Shown here one piece after another: positions 6,897 through 13,566 of a DNA stretch of 14,326 nt (position 1 is its first letter; every line of letters starts with the position of its first letter). The DNA is from Prevotella sp. UBA2456. GTDB taxonomy: Bacteria > Bacteroidota > Bacteroidia > Bacteroidales > Bacteroidaceae. Where the stretch lies: assembly GCA_002342415.1 (NCBI GenBank), contig DDPY01000021.1, forward strand, positions 18,279 through 32,604. Reading direction: 5' to 3'. Made by a program: the position numbers and the translations under genes. The notes beneath the pieces are model-generated. The model saw only the letters and a program-made list of their open reading frames with translations, had not been told where the DNA came from and did no database searches.

Positions 6897-8432
6897 CTAC
6901 TTGATCAGTTGGTTCACTGCATTCCGCCAGCCCTGATAGAGTGTCTCCTTCGTTGGTGAGGGCTGTGGTTTGAAGACTTGGGTAACCTTGCGGAAGCCCG
7001 TCACCTCGTCGAACGACTCCCATATCCCACGCGCAAAGCCATTCATGATGACAGCGCCTAAGGCTGAGGCATCGTCGACCTCGGTGCATACCACAGGCGT
7101 ATCGAGCATGTCGGCCTGGAATTGCATCAGAAAGCGATTCTTCGTCGGACCGCCATCTGCGCATATCTCACTCAGCCGACCACCAGTAGCACGCGACATC
7201 ACATCAATGAGGTCCTTGATCTGGTAGGATATCGACTCCAGAGCGGCACGCAGGATGTGTGCCTTGGTGGTGGCGAAGGTCAGTCCGAAGACAGCACCCT
7301 TGACATCGCTCTTCCACCAGGGAGCGCCCAGTCCGGAGAAGGCGGGCACGATGTAGACACCGCCATTATCGGCCACACTCGTAGCCTGAGCCTCCATCTC
7401 TGAGGGATGCCCCACCATTCCGAGCTGGTCGGCCATCCACTTCAGGGTGGCTCCCGTGCTGTAGATATTGCCCTCATAGCCGAAGTAGGTCTTGCCGAAG
7501 GCAGAGAATCCCACACTGGTCACCAGACCCTGCGGAGCTGCCAACGGCTTCTCGCCGATGTTCACCATCACACTGGAGCCTGTGCCGTAGGTCACCTTGC
7601 CTGAGCCGGGCTGGAAGCACATCTGCCCCACCAACGCACCGTGCGAGTCGCCCAACACACCGGCAATGGGAATGGGACTGGCAAACAGTCCGTCGCAGGT
7701 AGTCTCGCCATAGATGGCATCACAGGGGCGCACCTCAGGCATCATCGAGCGGGGGATGTCGAAGAGCTTCAACAGGTCATCGTCCCACTGCATGGTATGA
7801 ATATTGAACAGCATGGTACGCGAGGCATTGGTATAGTCGGTGGCATGCACCTTTCCGCCCGTCAGCTTCCAGATGAGCCACGTATCGATGGTACCCATCA
7901 GCAGTTCTCCTTTCTCTGCCTGTTCGCGGGCTCCGTCAATATGGTCGAGCAACCACTTCACACCCGATGCCGAGAAATTGGGGTCGATGAGCAAGCCGCT
8001 CTTGTCGAACACCCGCTTGGCATAGCCCTGTGAGCGTAGCTGACGGCAAAGTTCCGCGCCACGAGTATCCTGCCACACCACAGCACGGCTGATGGGCTTG
8101 CCCGTCAGCCGGTTCCACACCACAGCTGTCTCACGCTGGTTGGTGATGGCCAGGCTACATTGAACATTCAACATTGAACATGGAACATTATTGGTATCCG
8201 CCGACTCATGTGCAGCAGAATGTTCAATGTTCAATGTTTCATGTTCAATGAGCTGACGGATGGCTTCTATCATGTTCTGATAAATCTCCTCCGCGTCGTG
8301 CTCCACCCAGCCAGTCTGAGGATAGTACTGCTGATGGTCAACATTGGTGCGCGACAACACATGGCACTGCTCGTCAAACAGCAATGCTTTGGTTGACGAG
8401 GTGCTCTGGTCTATTGATATAATGTAGTTCAT
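6897..8432 (-). CDS. FGGY-family sugar kinase (glycerol kinase-like), candidate D-apulose kinase
   Basis: This 511-residue ATP-dependent FGGY kinase has DQSTSSTK at 8-15 (phosphate loop), GWVEHD at 41-46, ITNQRET at 96-102, VVWQDTRG at 118-125, GDSHGA at 261-266 with D262 as the likely catalytic base, TYGTGSS at 281-287 and GAPWW further on. It looks like glycerol kinase, including the Arg-Glu pair (R100, E101) and W120 that bind the triol in GlpK, so a small polyol-like ketose is a reasonable substrate. The start codon overlaps the stop of the upstream transketolase gene by 4 bp (ATGA), implying translational coupling and a shared pathway. In the proposed apiose route it would phosphorylate D-apulose (AplK role). 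Glycerol kinase is the main alternative. Residues about 63-93 are an insertion of roughly 19 extra residues relative to E. coli GlpK spacing, encoded by a palindromic repeat. Confidence 0.85.
   Translation of the reverse strand: MNYIISIDQSTSSTKALLFDEQCHVLSRTNVDHQQYYPQTGWVEHDAEEIYQNMIEAIRQLIEHETLNIEHSAAHESADTNNVPCSMLNVQCSLAITNQRETAVVWNRLTGKPISRAVVWQDTRGAELCRQLRSQGYAKRVFDKSGLLIDPNFSASGVKWLLDHIDGAREQAEKGELLMGTIDTWLIWKLTGGKVHATDYTNASRTMLFNIHTMQWDDDLLKLFDIPRSMMPEVRPCDAIYGETTCDGLFASPIPIAGVLGDSHGALVGQMCFQPGSGKVTYGTGSSVMVNIGEKPLAAPQGLVTSVGFSAFGKTYFGYEGNIYSTGATLKWMADQLGMVGHPSEMEAQATSVADNGGVYIVPAFSGLGAPWWKSDVKGAVFGLTFATTKAHILRAALESISYQIKDLIDVMSRATGGRLSEICADGGPTKNRFLMQFQADMLDTPVVCTEVDDASALGAVIMNGFARGIWESFDEVTGFRKVTQVFKPQPSPTKETLYQGWRNAVNQLIK
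8157..8251. repeat. Palindromic TTGAACATT-type repeat inserted in the kinase coding sequence
   Basis: Two 33-bp arms (8157-8189 and 8219-8251) are inverted copies matching at 29 of 33 positions, separated by 29 bp. Each arm is a degenerate tandem of TTGAACATT. The element stays in frame, encoding about residues 61-92 of the kinase, with LNIEH in one arm and MLNVQC in the other. It falls between the helix after GWVEHD and the strand before ITNQRET, a site where FGGY kinases have a loop. Transcribed, it would form a long hairpin inside the mRNA. Confidence 0.8.
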
Positions 8433-9352
8433 TTGATGAAATCTAAGGTTGACTTCGTGATTCCTTCAGCATCCATGCCATAGTGATGGAAGATTTCGGC
8501 ATTGGTACCGTGGACGACGTTTTCGTCGGGAATGCCGATGATGCGCACGGGTACGGGATGCTCGCTGACGGTCTCGCAGACCATAGCACCTAATCCGCCA
8601 AACTGGGAGTGCTCCTCCACGGTGACGATACGCCCTGTCTCGCGGGCTGCCTTGAGAATAGCCTCCGTATCGAAGGGCTTAATCCACGACATATCGAGTA
8701 CACGGGCCGACACACCCTGCTCCTTCAGCTTCAGTCCTGCCTGCCAGGCATGATAGACGGTCTCGCCGGTGGCCACAATGGTCACATCGGTGCCGTCGAG
8801 CACCTGGATGGCCTTACCCACCTCAAACTGGAAGTCATCGTTCTCATAGACATCGGGCACGGCAGCACGGCCGACGCGGACATAGCAGGGCTTATCGAAA
8901 TCGACCAGCAGCTTGACCAGCTTCTTGGTCACACGCCAGTCGCTGGGCAGACATACCGTCATACCAGGGAAAGTGCGCAGCACGGCAATATCGTGCAGCG
9001 AGTGGTGGGTAGCACCTAAGGCTCCATAGGCCACACCACCCGACACACCAAGTATGGTGACGGGATTCTCAGAGTAGGCCAGGTCGACCTTCACCTGCTC
9101 CAGCGAGCGAGCTACATAGAAGCAGGCCGGTCCACAGCAGAACACCTTCTTGCCCGAGTGTGCCAGACCAGCCGAGATGCCCACCGCATCCTGTTCAGCA
9201 ATGCCGCACTCCACAAACTGCTCGGGCAGTGCCGCAGCATAGTCGCCTAATGTCACCGAGCCACGGGCATCAGTGGTCACGGCTATAATATCCTTATCCT
9301 CACGTGCCAGCTCCAGCAGCGTGTCGGTAAACTGTTTTCTACAAGCAATCAT
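8429..9352 (-). CDS. Transketolase C-terminal subunit (pyrimidine-binding and C-terminal domains), candidate apulose-4-phosphate transketolase subunit B
   Basis: This 307-residue protein is the second half of a split transketolase. It has the pyrimidine-binding domain with ECGIAEQD at 48-55, where E53 corresponds to the catalytic glutamate that activates thiamine diphosphate, and GATHHSLHD at 113-121. The C-terminal domain includes VTIVATGETV and VEEHSQFGGLG. Its partner, which carries the thiamine diphosphate/metal-binding half, is encoded 52 bp upstream, and the two should form a heteromeric enzyme. Split transketolases are often specialised rather than housekeeping enzymes. Next to a kinase and an isomerase, this one may be AptB, moving the two-carbon unit of apulose 4-phosphate to glyceraldehyde 3-phosphate to give xylulose 5-phosphate and dihydroxyacetone phosphate. 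The stop codon overlaps the kinase start. A sulfo-sugar transketolase is less likely because that route has no such kinase. Confidence 0.9.
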   Translation of the reverse strand: MIACRKQFTDTLLELAREDKDIIAVTTDARGSVTLGDYAAALPEQFVECGIAEQDAVGISAGLAHSGKKVFCCGPACFYVARSLEQVKVDLAYSENPVTILGVSGGVAYGALGATHHSLHDIAVLRTFPGMTVCLPSDWRVTKKLVKLLVDFDKPCYVRVGRAAVPDVYENDDFQFEVGKAIQVLDGTDVTIVATGETVYHAWQAGLKLKEQGVSARVLDMSWIKPFDTEAILKAARETGRIVTVEEHSQFGGLGAMVCETVSEHPVPVRIIGIPDENVVHGTNAEIFHHYGMDAEGITKSTLDFIK

Positions 9353-9404
9353 CCTATTATCTACTATTTACAGATTTACTATTAACTATTTTTCCCATTT
9401 ACAC
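9353..9404. repeat. AT-rich degenerate repeat gap between transketolase halves
   Basis: The 52-bp gap consists of loose copies of (C)TATTTAC / GATTTAC / TATTAAC units and ends with TATTTTTCCCATTT (9387-9400), which also occurs at 10337-10350 upstream of the first operon gene. No promoter (TAnnTTTG on the minus strand) or terminator is seen, so the two genes should be co-transcribed. Confidence 0.5.
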
Positions 9405-10265
9405 TTATTTCTCCAGTGCGGCAATGCGCTCGCTGATTTCTGCTACGGCAGCCTTGCACTGCTCCTCATTCAGCACACCATGATGCCACTTGGCTATGCC
9501 CTCCATGAAGCTCACGCCGCGGCCCTTGGTGGTATTCGACACCAACAGGTGGGGCTTCTGGTTCTGATAGTCGATGCTGTCGAACGTCTTCAGGATGTCC
9601 TCCATCGAGTCGCCGTTCATCTCCTTCACATCCCAGCCGAAGGCCGACCAGCGTTCCTTGATGCTGTCAATGGGCATCACGTCCTCCGTATTGCCGCTAA
9701 TCTGCAAGTGGTTGCGGTCGATGATGGCCACCAGATTGTCGAGCTTATACTTGCCACCAGCCATAGCAGCCTCGTAGATAGAGCCCTCGCCCTGCTCGCC
9801 GTCGCCCATCATCACGAAGGTGCGCCACGACTTCTTATCCATCTTGGCAGCAATGGCCATACCCACACCGATGGGCAGTCCGTGTCCCAGCGCTCCGCTG
9901 TTCACCTCGATGCCCGGCACCTCAATGGTGGGATGACCCGAGAGCACACTGTCAAACTTGCCCAGCGTGTCGAGCACCTCGGGCTTCAGATAGCCCTTGG
10001 CTTCCAGCGTCACATAGAGTGCCTCCACACAATGTCCCTTCGACAGCACGAAGCGGTCGCGATCCGGATTGCCCATGCCGCGCCCGCCGTGAGCAGGCAC
10101 CTCGGCACCCGGCTCGATGTTCTTCATCACACTGAAATAGAGTGCCGTCATCACATTCAGGCACGACAGGTCGCCACCTATGTGACCTGCCTTGGCGGCG
10201 TACACCACCTCAACCAACCGTTTGCGGTTCTTCTCCGCCAACAGCTCCAATTCTTTTACGTTCAT
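9405..10265 (-). CDS. Transketolase N-terminal subunit (thiamine diphosphate-binding), candidate apulose-4-phosphate transketolase subunit A
   Basis: This 286-residue protein is the first half of a transketolase. The cofactor-binding motif begins GDGEQGEG at 154-161 and ends at the asparagine of IIDRN (185), giving the metal- and diphosphate-binding GDG...N pattern. Conserved transketolase sites are GHIGGDLS at 27-34 (active-site His), SKGH at 75-78, SGHP at 109-112 and NSGALGHGLPIGVGMA at 122-137. It lacks the pyrimidine-binding and C-terminal domains, which the next gene supplies. It is the first gene of the operon, starting at the ATG 10263-10265. A 14-bp perfect palindrome lies just upstream. 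In the proposed route it is the AptA role. A generic pentose-phosphate transketolase is possible, but those are usually single-chain in this group (remembered, not checked). Confidence 0.9.
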   Translation of the reverse strand: MNVKELELLAEKNRKRLVEVVYAAKAGHIGGDLSCLNVMTALYFSVMKNIEPGAEVPAHGGRGMGNPDRDRFVLSKGHCVEALYVTLEAKGYLKPEVLDTLGKFDSVLSGHPTIEVPGIEVNSGALGHGLPIGVGMAIAAKMDKKSWRTFVMMGDGEQGEGSIYEAAMAGGKYKLDNLVAIIDRNHLQISGNTEDVMPIDSIKERWSAFGWDVKEMNGDSMEDILKTFDSIDYQNQKPHLLVSNTTKGRGVSFMEGIAKWHHGVLNEEQCKAAVAEISERIAALEK

Positions 10266-10439
10266 AGTCTTTTAAGTATATACTTATTTCTAATATAAAG
10301 ATGCACGAACTGGTAAAATGTCATCAGTTTCCAGCTTATTTTTCCCATTTCTGCGTTCGCTTTAGCATCAAAACCTCTGTGCCATAAAGGCAGATTACTC
10401 ATTGATTAGAAATCAAGTACCTCTTCTCTTGATTCATTT
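10266..10439. promoter_or_regulatory. Intergenic region with 14-bp palindrome upstream of the sugar operon
   Basis: The 174-bp gap between recQ and the operon holds TAAGTATATACTTA at 10273-10286, a perfect 14-bp palindrome ending 8 bp before the first start codon and so placed as an operator or leader site would be. I found no good TAnnTTTG promoter on the minus strand here. Near recQ, AATCAAG (10411-10417) and CTTGATT (10428-10434) can pair, and TTGATT (10402-10407) can pair instead with AATCAA (10411-10416). No T-run follows, so this is at best a weak recQ terminator. Confidence 0.4.
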
Positions 10440-12959
10440 CTATTCAGCAATCCCTTCTTCATCCTCGTCAACTGTCGGAATATCCTCCTGAGCAAACATC
10501 CCATCACCATCTGATTCAGCTTCTTTTTCTGCAATCTTCTCTAACTGGCTCCTATTCTTGGGCACATCGGCAAATTCCACGCCCAGATTATCGAATAGGA
10601 TCTTTTGCTCTTCTGAAATAGGCACCAGTCCGTGGCCTACCTCTCTGAACCATTTCCTTAGAGCTACTTCATCATGCTCACCATCCATCAAAGGATAGCG
10701 TTTGTTCTTTATCACAAACAGACGGAAACGGGAAAGAATCTCGAAGAAAGAGCCTGATGGGAACTCAACCACCTGTCCATCTTTGTCGTAATCGTATTTC
10801 TGAGCAACAATCACCACACCTGTCTGCTCGTCAACATTCATGCCATAGCCTTCTTTTAAAAGACGGCACAACATGGCGATAATTCTGTCTCGATGCTCTG
10901 TGCCTGGAGCGACATAATCACCCAAATGGATTTTAAGAGGGCCTTGATAGTTCCAATATGCCCTCTTCGTAATTTCCTTCAGCACCTTCCGCCATTCTAT
11001 CGATTCCCAAATATCCTCATCTATGACGTAGGTAGTTCCCTGTATTGTAATCTGATTCTTCTGCTTCTTCTCTTCTTTCTGTTTTGCAGGAGGGACAGGT
11101 GCAGCAGCAACCTCCTCGAACGGGAGTTCCACTTCCGCAGGGGCATATTGCTTAATCACCTCAATAAATCGTTTGCCGTAGGTGTCACGCTTATGTTCAC
11201 CTATGCCAAACGTATTGCCAAAGGCTGCAAGCGTTGTAGGCATATCCGTGGCCAGCGCATGCAGCGTCTTGTCAGACATCACCACGAATGCAGGATAGCC
11301 TATTTCGTCAGCAATCTCTTTCCGCAGCACCTTCAGCCGCTCAAACAGTTCCGTGTTCTCACTCTGTCCGCTAAAGGTCACAGCCTGAACCTGTTCTTCC
11401 AGCATCGGCTTACGACGGCCCTTTACACTGAAATCTTCGCGGCTGATGACTGCCAACTGTACCCGCTTCTTACCACGCACTACATCCTGTCCGAGGGGCG
11501 TAACATGCAGATGGTTGTCCTCATTGTAGGCAATCTCGATAAATCCCATCTGCAACATCTGTAGCAGATAGTCGTGCCAATCTCTTATGGGAACATCCCT
11601 GCCAGCCGCAAAGGTCTTAAGCTGATTGTAACCGCGCGACACGACTTCTGGTGAGAAACTCCCGTGCAGAATGTCTATCGTCAGCGTGAATCCCACTTGC
11701 TCGCCCGTCCTCAATATGGCAGAAAGAGCCTTTTGAACCAGTTCCGTTCCATCAAACGTCTGTGGTGGTGTATGGCAAACGTCGCAGTTGCCACAACTCT
11801 TATCGCTGGTCTCACCGAAATAGTTCAGCAGGATGCGTCGCCTGCAAACTTGAGCTTCGGCATATTCCTGCATCCGCTGCAACTTCTCCGCATTGATTTC
11901 CCGCTGTCCGCTTTCTTCTGCAAAACTGCGTAGCGTGATAATATCCCCAATGTTGTAGAACAAGATGGTCTCACAAGGTAGTCCGTCACGCCCTCCTCGT
12001 CCTATCTCCTGATAATAGTTCTCAATGCTCTTCGGCAGATTATAATGTACCACAAAGCGCACATTGCTCTTGTCGATACCCATTCCGAAAGCAATCGTAG
12101 CACAGACCACCTGAATGCGGTCGTTGATAAAGTCCTCCTGTACCCGATTACGTTCATCCGTAGGCAGTCCTGCATGATAGACCCCCACCGAGATACCTTC
12201 CTTCTGAAGTTTCTCTGCCAGTTTCTCACAGGTTTTCTTCGCCAGACAATAGACGATGCCGCTCTCTCCACGGTGACGACGAATCAGGTTCGCGATGGTG
12301 CGCAGCTTCTCCTTGGCCGTATAGCCACGCCTGACATCCAAACTTAGGTTCGGACGGTCAAACGAACTAATGAAGACTTCAGGCTCCTTGAGGTGCAACT
12401 GCTCTATGATGTCAGCCTTCGTTATCTTGTCTGCCGTAGCCGTAAGCGCCATGACAGGCACATTGGGGAACAGTTCATGCAGATTGCCCAACTGCGTGTA
12501 TTCCGGTCTGAAGTCGTGTCCCCATTGCGAGATACAATGCGCCTCGTCGATGGCAAAGAGCGACACCTTCAGCATCGTTTGCATCCATCTCAGTTCTGTC
12601 ATCAGTCGCTCTGGCGAGATATACAGCAGTTTCACATCACCATGCAGACATCGCTCTGCTATTTGCCTGTTGGCTGTCTCATCGTTGGCACTGTTCAGAG
12701 CCTCCGCTGCAATGCCGTTGGCCTGCAACGCCTCCACTTGATCTTTCATTAGCGAGATAAGCGGCGACACCACGATAGCCGTTCCCTCCATCATCAAGGC
12801 AGGTATCTGAAAGCATATCGACTTGCCGCCCCCCGTAGGCATCAGCACCAGCGCATCCTTCCGTTGTAGCACATGATTGATAATCTCCTCCTGCAAAGGA
12901 CGGAAGGAGTCGTATCCGAAATAGGACTTGAGTATTTGGTTTGGTGTATGCATCATCAT
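10440..12959 (-). CDS. recQ: ATP-dependent DNA helicase RecQ with C-terminal extension
   Basis: RecQ is a 3'-5' DNA helicase in recombination and replication-fork repair. Numbered from the ATG at 12957-12959 (839 residues), it has PTGGGKS at about 41-47 (Walker A), DEAH at 138-141 (Walker B), helicase motifs through GRGGRDG, the zinc-binding cysteines ending SCGNCDVCH, an RQC winged helix (starting LVQKALSAILRT) and an HRDC domain at about 537-606. A Lys/Ala/Pro linker leads to an extension of about 230 residues. The last structured part (739-798) resembles a helicase-associated (HA) domain, and the tail is acidic. E. coli RecQ has about 610 residues, so this is long. The frame opens at a TTG (12975-12977), but three ATGs in a row (12951-12959) make one of these the likelier start. 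It appears to be a single-gene unit. Function is secure; the role of the extension is unknown. Confidence 0.96.
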   Translation of the reverse strand: MMMHTPNQILKSYFGYDSFRPLQEEIINHVLQRKDALVLMPTGGGKSICFQIPALMMEGTAIVVSPLISLMKDQVEALQANGIAAEALNSANDETANRQIAERCLHGDVKLLYISPERLMTELRWMQTMLKVSLFAIDEAHCISQWGHDFRPEYTQLGNLHELFPNVPVMALTATADKITKADIIEQLHLKEPEVFISSFDRPNLSLDVRRGYTAKEKLRTIANLIRRHRGESGIVYCLAKKTCEKLAEKLQKEGISVGVYHAGLPTDERNRVQEDFINDRIQVVCATIAFGMGIDKSNVRFVVHYNLPKSIENYYQEIGRGGRDGLPCETILFYNIGDIITLRSFAEESGQREINAEKLQRMQEYAEAQVCRRRILLNYFGETSDKSCGNCDVCHTPPQTFDGTELVQKALSAILRTGEQVGFTLTIDILHGSFSPEVVSRGYNQLKTFAAGRDVPIRDWHDYLLQMLQMGFIEIAYNEDNHLHVTPLGQDVVRGKKRVQLAVISREDFSVKGRRKPMLEEQVQAVTFSGQSENTELFERLKVLRKEIADEIGYPAFVVMSDKTLHALATDMPTTLAAFGNTFGIGEHKRDTYGKRFIEVIKQYAPAEVELPFEEVAAAPVPPAKQKEEKKQKNQITIQGTTYVIDEDIWESIEWRKVLKEITKRAYWNYQGPLKIHLGDYVAPGTEHRDRIIAMLCRLLKEGYGMNVDEQTGVVIVAQKYDYDKDGQVVEFPSGSFFEILSRFRLFVIKNKRYPLMDGEHDEVALRKWFREVGHGLVPISEEQKILFDNLGVEFADVPKNRSQLEKIAEKEAESDGDGMFAQEDIPTVDEDEEGIAE

Positions 12960-12983
12960 ATATTTTCTAGGCCACAAAAATAC

Positions 12984-13017
12984 AAAAAATCTCCCATATC
13001 CGATTGAACATGGGAGA
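12984..13017 (-). terminator. Terminator-like hairpin upstream of recQ
   Basis: On the minus strand an 8-bp stem (plus-strand TCTCCCAT 12990-12997 and ATGGGAGA 13010-13017) with a 12-nt loop is followed directly by six Ts (12989-12984), then a further T-rich run. This is an intrinsic terminator shape for transcription heading into recQ, ending about 25 bp before its start. It could end a minus-strand transcript from further right or attenuate recQ. A TATTTTTG (TAnnTTTG-like) follows the hairpin, but no TTG is placed correctly upstream of it, so I do not call a promoter. Confidence 0.6.
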
Positions 13018-13478
13018 AGTTTTGAGATAATTTAGGAGTTCAGGTCACTTGAGTCTAATATCGCCTACCAATGCTCCTAACATCTTTGTTGCCATATTCT
13101 TATAACGCTTTTGTTCTTACCATTTGCTTAGGAAAAAGGATCAGGAGTCCCCGTGATTCCCAATCTTATCCGTGGAGAGGTATTCATCAGAGGTGAGTGT
13201 GTGTCTATAATTGAGGACTCTGGATTTACAAATGTGGAACAGGTAATAACGAGACTTCTTTCGTCTTTGTCTGATGTCATCCCCCCTCCCTTCAAAGTTC
13301 AAATAAAGATAACCAATCTCGATAAGAGAATTTTTCAACTGTACCAGAGGATGCTACAATAGGAGATATGAGTACTTTGTACGTCAAAGAATAAAATCAA
13401 GAGTTGCTAGTCACGAAGGTGTTTTCTGACGAAAGTAGAGCCAAAACGTCGCATATTGTGCGGTATTTTACAGATTCG
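13018..13478. other. Gene-free stretch with possible decayed coding sequence
   Basis: I see no convincing gene here. On the minus strand one reading frame from about 13338 down to 13045 is broken only by stops at 13141-13143 and 13117-13119. Its last piece ends KRYKNMATKMLGALVGDIRL plus Lys, 27 bp before the terminator-like hairpin, as the end of an old gene would. A short plus-strand frame from the GTG at 13153 overlaps it. Neither translation resembles a family I know, and both may be chance. Confidence 0.3.
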
Positions 13479-13510
13479 TTTGGTGATTCGGAATTAAATT
13501 CGTATCTTTG
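13479..13510 (+). promoter_or_regulatory. Bacteroidales-type promoter for the Fic gene
   Basis: TTTG (13479-13482) and TATCTTTG (13503-13510) are separated by 20 bp, matching the Bacteroidales TTTG / TAnnTTTG consensus. The predicted start of transcription is about 13513-13517, giving a leader of about 50 nt before the ATG at 13567. Confidence 0.85.
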
Positions 13511-13520
13511 CCGCAGAATT

Positions 13521-13549
13521 TGCGACGTTAATCATTGCGTAATGTCGCA
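13521..13549 (+). promoter_or_regulatory. Inverted-repeat operator or leader hairpin before the Fic gene
   Basis: TGCGACGTTA (13521-13530) and TAATGTCGCA (13540-13549) are inverted arms matching at 9 of 10 positions around a 9-nt spacer, placed just downstream of the promoter. ACGTCGCA at 13446-13453, upstream of the promoter, is the exact reverse complement of 13521-13528, so the promoter is bracketed by inverted copies. This suggests a repressor site, or a hairpin in the 5' leader. Confidence 0.55.
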
Positions 13550-13566
13550 CAAAGTACGAATGCATT

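Noticed and set aside
8157..8251. Frameshift or pseudogene in the kinase because of the repeat
   Set aside because: The reading frame continues through the repeat and all FGGY motifs on both sides are intact, so an in-frame insertion explains it.
5436..8432. L-fucose utilisation (isomerase plus kinase)
   Set aside because: No fuculose-phosphate aldolase or fucose permease is adjacent, the isomerase is far shorter than FucI, and the kinase is glycerol kinase-like.
8429..10265. Sulfoquinovose sulfo-transketolase operon
   Set aside because: That pathway also uses a split transketolase, but no sulfo-sugar isomerase of its type, sulfoquinovosidase or sulfo-product enzyme is present, and an FGGY kinase is not expected.
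9273..10298. Open frame of 341 codons on the plus strand opposite the transketolase N-terminal gene
   Set aside because: It is antisense to a clearly conserved transketolase; the translation is His/Leu-rich and resembles no protein, typical of a shadow frame.
10402..10434. Firm recQ terminator after the stop codon
   Set aside because: The stems are short (6-7 bp) and no T-run follows on the minus strand; noted only inside the intergenic entry.
12975..12977. TTG as the recQ start
   Set aside because: Three ATG codons follow within 24 bp, and the extra residues are not part of the conserved RecQ N-terminus.
13141..13362. Overlapping short frames on both strands (65 and 69 codons) as real small genes
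   Set aside because: They mirror each other over the same DNA, have no recognisable family and no promoter of their own; kept only as a possible remnant.
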